Below the pieces are notes generated by a model that was given only the letters and a program-made list of their open reading frames with translations, did no database searches and was not told the DNA's origin. Below are positions 42,691-53,639 of a DNA stretch of 64,000 nt, piece after piece (within the stretch, counting starts at the first letter, position 1; every line of letters starts with the position of its first letter). This DNA comes from Sciurus carolinensis. Its lineage: Eukaryota > Chordata > Mammalia > Rodentia > Sciuridae. The DNA lies in the NCBI RefSeq assembly GCF_902686445.1, contig NC_062219.1, forward strand, positions 111,849,160 through 111,913,159, in the 5' to 3' direction. The position numbers and the translations under genes are program-made.

Positions 42691-43610
42691 GGCCTTCTGG
42701 CTGTCACCCCATCAGGCCCAGTAGGGGTATTGTTCAAGTCCCCTTAAAGGAGGCCACCGGGTCTGGGAGATGACTGGTCTTGCCCACTAGGTCCCTTTCT
42801 CTGGCCAGGCACAGGCACTGTGGCAGTGGCCCAGATCTCTGGCAGCAGCAGGGAGAGGAGAGGGGCCCTGTGCTAGACAAAGGCTGCCAGCAGCAGGTGC
42901 GGAAGGTCTCAGGGTACAGGGAAGAGCGGCCCAGCAGAGAAGAGGCTGCCTCAGCGCCACCCGTCACTGCTGTGCGTCACTCCCTGCCCCCCAATTCTTT
43001 GACCTTTAGAACTGAAATTCTTGTGGCTCCCACTGTGTTGGGTGGGGGGTTTGGGAGGGAGAGCGCCTGACCTAAACTAAGCACAGCATGAGAAGGGGGC
43101 ATCTGGGATGCCAGGGATGCGGGGGACATGAATGTCATGGTCGAGGGGACAGCCTTCCTGCTGGGAGGATGGCATGGAGATCTGTGGACTTGGGCTTGGG
43201 GGCCAGAACCTGGTACCTGCACTCCTCTGAAAGCTGTTTATATGGGCTGAGGGGCGGAACCCCAGGGATGTGGGAGTTTCCTTCTCGCCTTCTTCCCCAT
43301 CCCAAGGGGAGAGGGGAATGGGAGGGCAGGGGAGGGCCATTTGGCCAGGCCTCCAGTTCAACCAGCCCTGGGAATCCTGCCCAGGGTGCCCAAGACAATG
43401 GCGGATGGAGGCTGGCCTGGCCAGAGGCAGCCTGGGGGGAGGGAGCTGTGCTGTTTCATTCACAGTCCTGGACTCTGCATGGTGGCCACGGCGCCACCCC
43501 CTCCTCCTGGGCTCCCCGCCTGGTCCCAGGCCTCTGCCCGCCCCTTGGCAGCCACCAGCCTGTGTCCTCCCAGAGGCTCCTCTGTTTCTCAGCCCACTCC
43601 TAACCCCTGA
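42691..43610. other. Unrecognised stretch with a G-quadruplex motif
   Basis: A G-quadruplex pattern is at 43040-43059: GGG, T, a six-G run, TTT, GGG, A, GGG. No exon is recognised, and the frames of 171 (plus), 152 (plus) and 263 (minus) codons overlap each other. Confidence 0.4.
43040..43059 (+). other. G-quadruplex motif
   Basis: Four G runs of three or more are joined by loops of 1, 3 and 1 bases. It lies in GC-rich DNA outside any identified gene. Confidence 0.7.
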
Positions 43611-43611
43611 G

Positions 43612-43845
43612 GGAAAAGTGAGTGAGTGTGTGAGTGTGTGGGTGTGTCTGGGTGTGAGTTGGTGTGTGAGTGTGCACGTGCGTGTGAGATGTGGCATGCG
43701 TGGGTTACGTGTGTGCCTGACTATCTGAGAGTGCCTCCCTGTGAGTGTGAGTGTAATAGGTGAGTGTGAGCGTGGTGTGTCTGGAGTGTGTGGAGGTGTG
43801 AGAACGTGTGTACAAATGTCTGTGTGTGCGCAGTGGGCAGGTGGG
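43612..43845. repeat. GT-rich low-complexity tract (GTGTGA-type)
   Basis: About 230 bases are dominated by GTGTG, GTGAGTG and GTGTGTG words, with many interruptions. The 263-codon minus frame covering it translates the repeat as mostly T, H and L residues and is not a gene. Confidence 0.8.
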
Positions 43846-44235
43846 GAGGGGTCAAGAGCTGTGCCCACTCTCTTCAGCCATTGGGCCGTGTGGCCGGTGC
43901 TCTTCGGGTCTGTCCTCTTGGTGGTGGTTTGGCCCCGTCTCCATCATGGTTGTTTCCCTTTCCCGCCCACACTCAGGGTGACAGAGGCAGTCATCCACGC
44001 CTCTGGGAACCTCCCTCTTCTCTAGAGCCAGGGAGGACCCAACATCCCCCAACCTGACCAGCCAGAGGGGGACTGGGGGCCGGGGAGGGGCCACTGCCCT
44101 TTCCAGAGGAAACAGACTCATTTCTGGGGCTCTCGTAGGGAGCTGGAGGCTGGGAGGGTGTGGGGACTGGCTTCACTGTTCCCAGCCCTAGGTCTGGCCT
44201 GAATTTCCCTTGAGGGGACAGCGGGAGGGAGCCCA
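43846..44235. other. Unrecognised stretch
   Basis: No repeat or exon is recognised. Confidence 0.4.
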
Positions 44236-44239
44236 GAGG

Positions 44240-44345
44240 CAGAACTGGGTTGGGTTATTAAACCAACGTGCAAGTTCAGTCCATTTGCTTTCCGGCCAGC
44301 TTTTCTTCCCGCCTCCCCTAGTTTTCTCTGCAAGATAATAGAAAC
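44240..44345. other. Repeat-free block with TTATTAAACC and CAACGTGC words
   Basis: The block contains GGTTATTAAACCAACGTGC and CCATTTGCTTTCCGGCCAGC, unlike the surrounding GC-rich DNA. It may be a conserved element, but evidence is thin. Confidence 0.25.
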
Positions 44346-44677
44346 ACGCGGGAGGGGTTCCCCTTCTCCCTGGCAAGCTGGGGAGGCTGGGGCCCTGCTA
44401 TTGGTCCAGGACCCTGTCATCACAGGCACACCCCCTGGGCGCAGGCCAACCCCCACCCCAGTTGGGGGGTTGGGTGGGGTGGAACAATTACATCAGCTGC
44501 TCCCTCTTCAGCAGCTGGGAGAAGCCCATGACAGCTCTCAGAAAGAGCAAGGCCTTCTAAAGAGGGTTGTCGACCCTGGTTCTGGTTTCATGACCTTTGA
44601 CTCTCTCTGACCCCTGCATGGCCTTGAAATCTTGGCAGCAGCAGGGTTCAGATGAGGCAGCTTTACAGGGGGTTTCC

Positions 44678-44850
44678 TGGCTCCGACACTTTCCAGCTGT
44701 GTGATGTTGGGCAAATCAGGTAACCTCTCTGGGTCTCTGATTGGGGATACCAGTAGTGCTGTCTCCATACTTTTGTTCTGGGGACTCAAGGAGTTCACAT
44801 TGTAAAGTACTTGAACTTGGCCTTGTACTATATGAGTGCTGGTTAACTCT
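44678..44850 (+). mobile_element. MIR SINE, sense
   Basis: GGCTCCGACACTTTCCAGC, TGTGTGATGTTGGGCAAATC, ACCTCTCTGGGTCTCTG and TGTAAAGTACTTGAAC follow the sense MIR order. Confidence 0.75.
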
Positions 44851-45562
44851 ATACTTCACTTCCCTAATCATGGCTGTCTAAGGGAGAGATGGAGGGCTAG
44901 GTCACTGATCGGCTAAGTCCCAGCTTCAGGCCTCAATGCCTGCTTTTCCCTGAGCACTTAGCTCCTACGCCATATGGAGCCAGGAGCTTTCTCATTTTTT
45001 TCCTCCCTTCCTCAGTCTCTAAATCTCATCCCTAGCATTTAGGCCAATGGAACACTTCATCCGGGCCAGGGATACCACCGAACATGGAGCTAGCGAGCCT
45101 CAGGAGCAAGTCTCCCTCCTGACCTGTCTCCCCATCCTCTTTGGCCAAAGCAGTCATACCCCTGTGGGGCCTGAAGGGGAAGAGGTGCCCCACATGCAGG
45201 CCTCTTCCCAGCGCCTTCTGGGCCTTGGCTGTTCTGGAGAGGAAGTGGCTGCTTTGCCTGCTGAGCTGGGGGGTTAGGTTTTGGTTTGAGGATGGAAAAG
45301 ATTCACTCATGGAAACTCAGCTGCCTTCCTGAGACAATGATCCTGATCCTTAAAAGCCGCTCCTGCAGGGCCTGCTGAGGTGGTAAGGAGATCCTCTCAG
45401 CTCCCCCGCACCCTAGCTTCTTTCTCCCTCCTCCGCAGACCCGGATCCCAGCAGGGCTCCAAAACTCAGCCCTGTCTGGCTCCCTTCCCTCCCGCGATGC
45501 TCAGAGGCCATCTGGGAGGCTCTGCCATCCATGAGCCCCAGGAAGGTCCCTCACTGCTTTGG
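44851..45562. other. Unrecognised stretch
   Basis: GC-moderate, with no exon or repeat recognised. Confidence 0.4.
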
Positions 45563-45567
45563 CTGCT

Positions 45568-45970
45568 GTATTAGTCAGCTTTTCCACTGCGGTGACTAAA
45601 AGGATCTGACCAGCACAATTGTAGTTTATTTGAGGGCTCACGGTTTCAGAGGTCTCAGTCCATAGAAGGTCGGCTCCATTCCTCAGAGCTCGAGGTGAGG
45701 CTGAACACCAGGGCGGAAGAGCGTGGCAAAGGGAAGCAACTCGCATCATCAGGAAGCAGAGAGAGAGAGAGACTCCACTCCCCAGATATCAAATATATAT
45801 CCCATAGTTACGCCCCAATTCCAATCTCCCCCAGCCACACCCTACCACATCAGTTAACCCCATCAAATGATTGGGTTAAGACTCTCACAACCCAATCGTT
45901 TCTCCTCAGAACCTTCTTGCACTGTTTCACATGTGAGCTTCTGGGGACACCTCACATCCAAGCCATAACA
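45568..45970 (-). mobile_element. Solo LTR, ERVL-MaLR type, with 5-bp target duplication
   Basis: Read on the minus strand it runs from TGTTATGGCTTGGATG to a CTAATACA terminus, the TG...CA limits of a MaLR LTR (MST/ORR1-like), 403 bases. The flanking GCTGC occurs at 45563-45567 and 45971-45975, a perfect 5-bp target duplication, the length expected for ERVL-type integration. No internal region is present, so it is a solo LTR left by recombination. A short (GA)n at 45760-45772 is internal. Confidence 0.85.
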
Positions 45971-45975
45971 GCTGC

Positions 45976-46385
45976 CTCTGCCTGGCCCTGAGACCTGCCT
46001 CCCCACCCCTCCCAGGCACCTACACTGTGAGTCTTGGAGGCAGATATCAGCGTGGCCTTGTCTGAGGCCAGGGCCTGCCTGAGGCCTGGCTTCTCCATGC
46101 AAGCAGTCTTCCAGCTCAGCTTTGTTCTCACATATGTCACAAGTACCTACTCGGTGTTGTTCTGGGCCTTGCACTGAGAGCAGAACTGGAAAAAGCCCAG
46201 TTGGTCTTGGTCACCAGGGAACTCCTTGATCACACTGCACCCCTCAAAGATCAGAGGATGGGGTGAGGTCCCCCCTCCCCATACCTTCTGAGCCCTCCCG
46301 TGTGACAGGGGCAGTTAGGCACATCCTGCAATGGTGTCTGAGGGAGCCGTGCTTCAGGCATCCGGCAGAGCTCTGCTTTCTCTGA
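45976..46385. other. Unrecognised stretch
   Basis: No repeat or exon is identified. Confidence 0.4.
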
Positions 46386-46390
46386 ATTCC

Positions 46391-46482
46391 ACTCTCTCTC
46401 TCTCTCTGCAGTGTGAGGGATGGATCCCAGGACCTCCCACATGCTGGACAAGCGCTCTATCAGTGGGATTTACCCCCATCCC
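46391..46482 (-). mobile_element. Degenerate ID-like SINE with (TC)n, antisense
   Basis: A (CT)n run at about 46391-46407 precedes GCAGTGTGAGGGATGGATCC, GGACAAGCGCTCTATCAGTG and TTTACCCCCATCCC. These resemble an antisense ID/tRNA-like SINE older than the others. Confidence 0.5.
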
Positions 46483-46529
46483 TTTCTGCTCATTTATGGA
46501 CTCCCTGAGGCCGGGGCCTGCAGCATCAC

Positions 46530-46900
46530 TGACTCACTGATTCCTTCATTCACAGTCACTCAAGGGGTGCCTGCTGCGTGCCAGGCATTGTGCCAGGCTC
46601 CTGTGAACTGGCCAGCTGTGGCAGGTGCTGTCTATGCTGGTTTTTGGAGAGTGGAGAATCTGGGCCTGGGGAGGCGGTTCCAGGCAGAAGGAACAGCGTG
46701 CGTGAAGCCAGGAGGCCTGGAGCTCTTGGAGGAGAGCCCTGGGCCAAAGCAGGAAGGGATTTGGCAGAGGCAGGGACTCACAGCAGAGCGGGAACTGTAG
46801 GAGCCATGGAAGGAGACCTTGAGGATGATGGAAGATGTCACATCTGCGGTAGGAGAAAGCCCAGGAGAGGGCTGAGGTCCATGCCCATAAGAAGCCAGGG
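46530..46900 (+). mobile_element. L2 LINE 3' end, sense
   Basis: GATTCCTTCATTCACAGTCAC, GCTGCGTGCCAGGCATTGTGCC, GGTTCCAGGCAGAAGGAACAG and GGCCAAAGCAGGAAGGG follow the L2 3' order. It sits directly after the SINE. Confidence 0.7.
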
Positions 46901-47415
46901 ACTCTAGATTCTGTGGAATCACTGACTCATCCCAGAGGGGCAGGGCTGCCTCCTGTGTGCAGTTGCAGCCTTCCAGAGCATGTCAGCACCCTTCTCGGAG
47001 TCCTTCCTTCCTGCGCCTCAGTCTCCTGCCCTTGGGGGAATGAGTCCTGGGGTCCTGACTGTCATTGAGTTCTATTGTCTGTCCCAAGTCTACCCTGCTG
47101 CTTTCTTGTGTCATTGGGGGAGATAGACCACAGTTGGGGCCTGCAGCCTTGTCCTCACCTCCTGAGGCCCTGGCAGAGGTGCTCCTCAGCCTACAGCTGC
47201 TTCAGCACTGAGCAGGGCCACTGAGGCTTGGTTTGGGGCATGCAGTTAATTCCTAGAAGGTAGCATATTCCTGGAACCCTAGGACAAGCCTTGGCCTTGA
47301 TCTCTAGGATTGACTAAGGTCTTAGATCACACTGGAGAGGTCTGGACGGGTCCAGGGGAAGCTGAGTTCTTGTTTCCTGTCTTTCTTTCCATGACTCTTT
47401 CCTCTTTTTTAAAAA
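46901..47415. other. Unrecognised stretch
   Basis: No repeat or exon is identified. Confidence 0.35.
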
Positions 47416-47417
47416 TT

Positions 47418-47496
47418 TGCAGTACTAGGGATTCGACCCAGGGTCTCACACACACTAAGCAAGTGCTCTACCACGGCCCTACACCCCCAGCCCCCC
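47418..47496 (-). mobile_element. ID-like SINE, antisense
   Basis: GCAGTACTAGGGATTCGACCC, GTCTCACACACACTAAGC and AAGTGCTCTACCACGG, ending in CCCCCAGCCCC, match the antisense ID element. Confidence 0.85.
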
Positions 47497-47509
47497 ACGA
47501 TTCTTACTT

Positions 47510-47645
47510 CTTTTTCCTGTCTCTATCTCTTTCTCTTTCTCTTCTCTGCTCCATCCCCCCTCTTTCTCTGTCTTTCGCTGGTTCTGTCTTCCCTTCCCTC
47601 CTTCTTGGTCTCCTTTGTCCCTGTCTCTCTCTGTCCTTCTAGGGC
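47510..47645. repeat. C/T-rich low-complexity tract
   Basis: Mostly pyrimidine with CTCT, CTTTCTC and TCTCTC words over about 130 bases. The S- and L-rich frame through it is a repeat artefact. Confidence 0.8.
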
Positions 47646-49415
47646 TCAGTCTCCACCTCATCCCTGGCCTGCTCTCTTTCTATGGCCTCCTGGCTGTGCT
47701 GGGGGCGAGAAGGCTGAATCAGGCTGCAGAAGGCCAGCCACCCTGTGCTGCATAGCCCTCCTGCTCGCCAGGGTGAGAGAGGCCACGCAGATCTGCACCC
47801 CTTTGGCCACCTGGCTTCTGTGCCAGGCCTGAGGCAGAGCTCATAATAAAGGGCCAGGCACTGGAGCCCGGAGCAGCTTTCTAGAAGAAAGGCAATGTGG
47901 TAGCTTCTCAGCTGGGGACAGCCTGCCCACCCCGCGCAGGGAAGATGGCGAACACACAGCAAGCAGGCTTTAAGCCTCCCCTACCTCCACACACAAACGT
48001 TCTACCTACACACTGTTGGTGGGTCTGGGGACACTGGTCATAGAGAGGGGACAGATGTGAGTTAGGAAACAGAAGGGGAGCAGGCTCTTCTCTGGCTGAC
48101 TGGTGGCTTCCTGGGCAACCATGATGGGCAGGGCAGGCCCGTTCTCCACCTGTATCTAAAGGAGGCGGGAATCCCTGGGTGTATAGCGGAAGTTAAGCTG
48201 CTTGAGACCCTGGAGACAGCTGGGGTCCTGGTGAAGAGCCAGGAAAACAGGAGAGCGCATCTTCTCCAAATGGGAAGCACTGCATTTTTAGGGAGAAAAT
48301 GGAGCTCTGTTGGCCGGTTGCTTGAGGGCATCTGTGAGTGAGGGCCCAGGAGGGTTCCCTAGGTTGCCTGGGCCTGGCTTCGAGTGAGGTCTGCTCACAC
48401 CAGGGGGTGGACACATGACCACAAGGCCATGTGAAGCAGTGTGAGGAGGATGAGGGTCCTGGCCAGTGACAACTGGGCTCAAGAGCTCAGGACTTGCAGA
48501 GGAAATGGTCTTCCTGCCCCTAAGGCAGTAGATGAAGCCATGTTTTACCTGAGAATAACTCGGGGCAGGGGGAGGGGACTGTGATAAGAGGCAAAGAGGG
48601 TTTAGGAACTTCCATGCAGGCACGGTGCAGGTGACTGGGTGCACTGGGCTCCTCCTGGGCTGATGGCAAAGGACACCCCTGACCAACTCTGCGGCTCCAG
48701 GACCCCACAGGTTAGCACCCTGCTCCAGCTCCAAGGACCTTCTCACTACCTCTGTCTCCCTGTGTCTGCTGTCCCCCCTCCAGGAAGGTTCTGTCCCTTT
48801 CTTCTCCTGTTGTCTTTTTTTGTCCCTCCCTATCCTCCCTAGCTCTTCTTTCTTTCTCTGTCTGTTCCTGTTTATCCCCCGCATGGGGCCCTCCTTCCCC
48901 AGGAGAACCCCCTGCTCCCCCTGGGTCCCAGGTGACCCCTGCCTGTCTACCTGTGGGGGGGACACAGGGTGAGGGTGTGCAGTGCTGGTTGGGCCACAGC
49001 GGGGCTGGCTATGGGGGGCCTGCAGAAGATGGAGGGGTGGGGCCCGGGCAGGGGCAGCTGCCACTCTGGGTGGAGGGCAGGGTCAGGTTTTCTAGGCAGG
49101 GTCAACACCAGCCTGCTCCTGCACTGCCACTCATTCTAGGAAAATTACAAGCGCCCGCCCTGCAAGGCCAGCGCACACAGACCACATTGTTCCACTCCCA
49201 GGCCTCCGCCCCAGGCCCGGCCTGCTGGTGCTGCCAGTTCCTGGTGGCAGGCTGGCAGCCTTGTTCCTGAGGCCAGGCTGCTCACCTGGCTGGGGGAGTT
49301 CCTGCCTACCTACCTGTTGTCTCCAGGCAGGGGGTAGGGACAGGGCTGTCTGGCAGGGCCAGGAGTATGTGGGGTTGGCCAAGCCTCAGGAATGGCACCT
49401 GCCTCCTTCCTGCCA
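47646..49415. other. Unrecognised GC-rich stretch
   Basis: No exon or repeat is recognised. The 258-codon minus frame at 48288-49064 is low in recognisable features and overlaps opposite frames. A C/T-rich block lies at about 48765-48880. Confidence 0.4.
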
Positions 49416-49419
49416 GCTG

Positions 49420-49740
49420 TCTACTGTGTGCACCTTGCCCTGTCCCCGGACCTGGCCCAGCTGGTCTGCGCTGCATCTTCACCCCCACGACTTTTTTCCC
49501 CACAAGTCTTTACAGAAGCCTGGTGTCTTGTATAGGAAGCCTACTGTCCCTTCACCCCATTCCTCAGGCTTTCGTTACAGCTACCTGTCCTCTCCTCCTC
49601 CAGGAGGCCTTCTTTGATTGGTCCCCTTCCATCTGAGGCGTCCCATTCCTCCTTGGCTCTGCCAAATTGCTGGTCTTGCAGAGGACACACTGGATGATAG
49701 AGATCCAAGTGTTCTGGCTGAGTGCTGTCCAGGGAGCAGC
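49420..49740 (-). mobile_element. L2 LINE 3' fragment, antisense
   Basis: CTCAGGCTTTCGTTACAGC, CTCCAGGAGGCCTTCTTTGATTGG and GCGTCCCATTCCTCCTTGGC match the antisense L2 3' region (the CCTTCCCTGACC landmark in altered form). Confidence 0.5.
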
Positions 49741-49789
49741 CTGGGCTGAGGGAAGGCACGGGACTACCACCTGCTCATCTGTCCCATAC

Positions 49790-49915
49790 CTGGTTCATTT
49801 CATTCCTATGGCAGCCCTCTGGGTAGACTTTATCATCCCCATTTGACAGAGAAGGAAACAGGATCTGAGAGATTAACCGACTTGTCCCACAGCAAAACCC
49901 CAAAGATAAGATCCT
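49790..49915 (-). mobile_element. MIR SINE, antisense
   Basis: TTTATCATCCCCATTTGACAG, GAAGGAAACAGGATCTGAGAG and ACTTGTCCCACAGCAAAACC are the antisense MIR core. Confidence 0.7.
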
Positions 49916-50555
49916 CTCACAATGATGTGGGAATGTCAGGGGCTTCCAGGCAGAGGGACACCCATCTTCCAAGTGGTCCAGTGTGCTGGGATGGAAAGTC
50001 CAGATGTTGCTACTGGAGTTTGGGATGGAGGCAGGAGGAGTCCTTTAGGACTTTCTTAGATTTAGTTCACTTTCTTGCCCTCCCTGTGATGACCTCTCAG
50101 CACTGCTTTCAGAGGCCTTCAGAGGCCTTGTCCCTGTCCTTCCCCAGTCCCATGAGGGCACACACAGTCTCCAGGCCTCTGGGTCTCCTCCTCAGGGGTG
50201 GCACTTAGGTTCCTAGGGAGGCCTGTATCAGAGTAGCCCTGGTCTGCTCGCTTCTGTGGGCCACTAGGCTAGGACATACCCAGGACTTCCATCAGGGTCT
50301 TCTCTGACTTTGGGGTGTTGAAAGAGCCTGGATTTAGTCTTCCCCACCTTGGACACCATCCACAGGGCCCATCCCTCCTCTTCCTCCTTTCCCTAGTCTT
50401 TGCTCTTCTTTCTCTCTTCCTTCATTATACTCTAGTCACACACAGGACCTGAACCCATGGAAAGTGGTTCCACCCATAGTCAACTAGACGAGAACTTGAA
50501 GTAACAAAAGAAGCTGAGCAGTGCATTGTGGGAGCTCTGGAGAAACTGTGCAGGT
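49916..50555. other. Unrecognised stretch
   Basis: A tandem CTTTCAGAGGC pair occurs at about 50104-50126. No exon is identified. Confidence 0.4.
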
Positions 50556-50559
50556 GGGT

Positions 50560-50625
50560 GCCATCTTGGAAATTTTCCTGGGAGATGGTTGTATTGAACT
50601 GAACCTTGAAGGTTCTGATAGGGAG
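50560..50625 (+). mobile_element. L2 fragment, sense (weak)
   Basis: GGAAATTTTCCTGGGAGATGG and GAACTGAACCTTGAAGGTTC echo the L2 3' sequence. Confidence 0.45.
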
Positions 50626-50725
50626 AGGAGGAGGCTTTTATGTGTAGGTATGGTGGAAGGACTGCTCTGCACTGTGGGAAGGTCAGATGAGTTGTTCATT
50701 TTGAACTTTGAGCTTCTGGACAGAG

Positions 50726-50889
50726 CCTGTGTCGTCCAAAGCAGTGCTTCTCAAATAACTTGAGAATTAGGAACAGATTTTTTTCTTTAACCCCAATCTG
50801 TCATAAACCAATAATATTATAAAATATAATATGTTATTTGAAAAATAAGACATATAAAGTAAGAGCCCCAATTTTTAATTGTTGAATTC

Positions 50890-50923
<34 letters not shown>

Positions 50924-51125
50924 TCACTCTATCAAATTGCTATGAAATATTCTAAATGCCTGTGTTTGGTCTCCATATGACCTTGTCCCAGGCTGGTCAC
51001 AACTGAGCTGTGGAGGGGGTTGGGTCACTCTCTAGTGTCCCTGCGAGAGAGCAGTTTTCAAGCTGCAGGTCATAACCTATTAGTTGGTTATATCAGTAGG
51101 ATATAACCAGCATTTTAAAAGCTTG
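50726..51125. mobile_element. hAT-like DNA transposon remnants (tentative)
   Basis: CAGTGCTTCTCAAATAAC near 50741 and CAGTTTTCAAGCTGCAGGTC near 51052 resemble hAT-Charlie-type termini. The family and limits are uncertain. Confidence 0.35.
50891..50920. repeat. (AC)15 microsatellite
   Basis: An uninterrupted AC dinucleotide run of 30 bases. Such tracts are usually polymorphic. Confidence 0.95.
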
Positions 51126-51690
51126 AGTTGAATAGAAAATTGAGAGCCTTATGGGTTGAAGTGGGGCAGCACACTTTTCTAAAACATTCTTTTCTGCAAT
51201 CATGCCAGTGCTGGGACTGGGATAGGAGGTCAGAAGGCTTCTGCGGGTTGCCCTTGAGTCCCTCCTGCCAGCCACGCTATGTGGACTTGAATCTCCTCTC
51301 CTATGGCTGCCTCAGCCCTAGCGCCATCTTGCTCCAGAATCCGTTTCTTTCATTTCCCCCTCAGCTCATCCCCACATCTCCCCTGGCTCCATGCTCAGAA
51401 AATGTGACCCTTTCACCTTTTGGCCACTTTTCTCTAAGTAGACGGCTTCCTCCTTTGCCTTTGGGGATCCTCAAGACCAGAATGGGGTCCCTGCCCTCAA
51501 GAAGGGAGCAGAAGTGGTGGGAATGGAATGAGTCGTGTAAGTCACAACGTGATAGGAACCCAGCCAGGAACCCAGCCAGAGGCCTGCTCTCCAAGCTGGA
51601 GAAGAAGACCTAGTTCCAGATGAGCCCATAATGGGGGCCCCACCTGTCTCCCACCTGGCTGATGTTACCTCTTTGAGGGGTCCGCTGATA
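51126..51690. other. Unrecognised stretch with a short tandem duplication
   Basis: The 13-base word GGAACCCAGCCA is repeated in tandem at about 51556-51582. The 161-codon frame at 51128-51613 has no domain and crosses this repeat. Confidence 0.4.
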
Positions 51691-51699
51691 CCCTGTTCC

Positions 51700-51840
51700 C
51701 ACTCTATGGATACACTAAAATTTATTTAACCAGTTCTTTATAAATGAATCAATCTCTGGGTTATTTCCACACTTACTGGAATCATAACTGTTATAAGCAA
51801 TGTTGGAACGAACATCTTTGAACCGCTCCCTTGCCCCACA
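51700..51840 (-). mobile_element. L1M fragment, antisense
   Basis: CCAGTTCTTTATAAATGAATC, GGGTTATTTCCACACTTACTGG, AAGCAATGTTGGAACGAAC resemble the antisense L1M 3' end. Confidence 0.55.
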
Positions 51841-52049
51841 GAGCTGCTGGTTCCCAGAGGTTCCTTCACCCGATGTCCTGTGTGTCAGGTCTTTATCAAT
51901 ACACAATCCACATTCCTTCTGCTTCTACTGGCACTTGGCTGGCCTGGTCTCCAGGTCATGAGGCTAAACATGAGCCAGAGGTTTGGAAATAAGATATCCC
52001 TCCTCAGGCCAGATATCCTCCTGGCTGACAACTACTCATTTGGTTTCCC

Positions 52050-52440
52050 AAATGCACAGCTGGAACATCAAGACCCTTGGACTGCAAGTAACAGAAAGTC
52101 ACATTCAAAATGGTTTAGACAATACAGGAAGTTTTTATTTCCTAAGAAAAGGAATCCTTAGCTCAATGGAGGGAAATTGAGCAAATTTACCACATTTTCA
52201 AGATTCCAGATCTTGTCTTTCTGCTCTGCTATCTCCAGGGTGTGTTCAGGTACTAGAACTGCCCTCAATAGTTGCAAGAAGGATGCTGAAGTTCCAGATG
52301 TCATATCCAGATGTGATATGCCTGGAGGTCCATCTCTTTCGGTGGGTCTATTTTTGAGATCAAGAAAACTTATCCCTGAAGCGACCCTAGAAAACTTACC
52401 CCTGGTTCTTATTAGTCAATGGTAGGCCTCAAGGTCATTC
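52050..52440. mobile_element. Unclassified old dispersed repeat (tentative)
   Basis: GGACTGCAAGTAACAGAAAG, TTTAGACAATACAGGAAG and TTCTATCTCCAGG-like words resemble a widespread mammalian repeat (antisense LTR or DNA-element type) that I cannot name. Confidence 0.3.
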
Positions 52441-53635
52441 CTCCGTCAACTCTTGGTAGGGACAATAAGGCTTCCTTAACTGGTCGGTGAGTCATGAGCC
52501 CTGTGGAGAGGGCTGAGTTTTAGAGGAGGAAAAGAGTACAGGGACAGAGGTTGAGAAGACAACAGTGGCTAGCACACTGACAGGTAGAGATCCCCACTGG
52601 GAAGACCCCATTCCTGTTTCTTCACAAGTTGTCCCTGAGTCCTACTCTGGAGAGTTACCCCGACTCTGATTCCATTGGAAAACACTTGAGGTATGGTTTA
52701 AGCCTTGAGGGAATTTGTTGGAAGACAGGAGGGTGACAGCAGGGTTGGGGTCCAGAAGAAACTGGAGATGGGGGTCAAGGCACCACAGCCCTGTCTCTAA
52801 GGGAAGGAAGCAGGAGGGACTCAGGAAGAGTCACTGTTGGGGACTGACCCAGGTAGGATTGACCTTGGCTCCCGGAGAGCGGGGACCAACTCGGTGTCAA
52901 TGATGGGGGGTCTGTGCAGGAGGCACAGACAGGAGGGGCCACCCATCCCAGGCCGTGTTCTTTACCTTTTCCTTGGCCCTCAGGTGGGTCTTGTCCTTGT
53001 CCCTGAGTTATAGAGGGACAGGAAGGGCAGAAAGGAGTGCTATGAGTTAAGAGCCTACCTGGGGAAAAACCACAGGAAGTGACTCAAAGCCTGCAGGGTA
53101 GACAGGTGGCCAGCAATGCCCCAGGATGGACCCTGGGGGTGTTGGCTGAGGGCTAGAGTCCCCTGCCCAGAGGCTGCCAGTGCACACCATCCTGCTATTT
53201 CTGCCAACCATGTTTCCCAAAACCCTTCCCCTCCTCACCACAACAGGCCGCTGCCCACTCACCCACAAACCCAGTTGCCGGCTGTTGTAATTCCTCAGGT
53301 CCACCCCCTGCATCCGGGAGGCTTATCACCTCTGACCTCTGAGAGAGGGTCAGCCCCTTCCCCTGCCTGTCTCCCTCTGCCCTGGGTTCAGTGGCAGAAG
53401 CCGCTGGAGGGTGGGGCTCTCCTGAGCAAAGCAGATGACTGTGCACCATGCAGTAGGGGCCAAAGATGTGGCCCAGGTGGAGGGACGGGGTGTGAAGGTG
53501 GAGGAACCACCAGCCCTGGGCACACCGGGCACGCTGGGGTGCAGGTAAGGGGTCTTTGTCCTTCTCACTGGAGTTCCTGGTTTGAGGCCAGGCCCCAGCT
53601 GGCAGTAAAATGATATTTTACCTCCCATTGCCACT
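52441..53635. other. Unrecognised stretch
   Basis: No exon or repeat is recognised. The 165-codon frame at 53116-53613 has no domain. Confidence 0.4.
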
Positions 53636-53639
53636 GTTT

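Noticed and set aside
43077..43868. 263-codon open frame on the minus strand
   Set aside because: It runs through the GT-rich repeat and translates mostly into T, H and L stretches. It is a low-complexity artefact.
48288..49064. 258-codon open frame on the minus strand
   Set aside because: No domain, no splice context and overlapping opposite frames. It is consistent with chance in GC-rich DNA.
50889..50920. CRISPR-like or satellite array
   Set aside because: It is a simple AC microsatellite. No regularly spaced direct repeats with unique spacers exist in the window, and the organism is a mammal.
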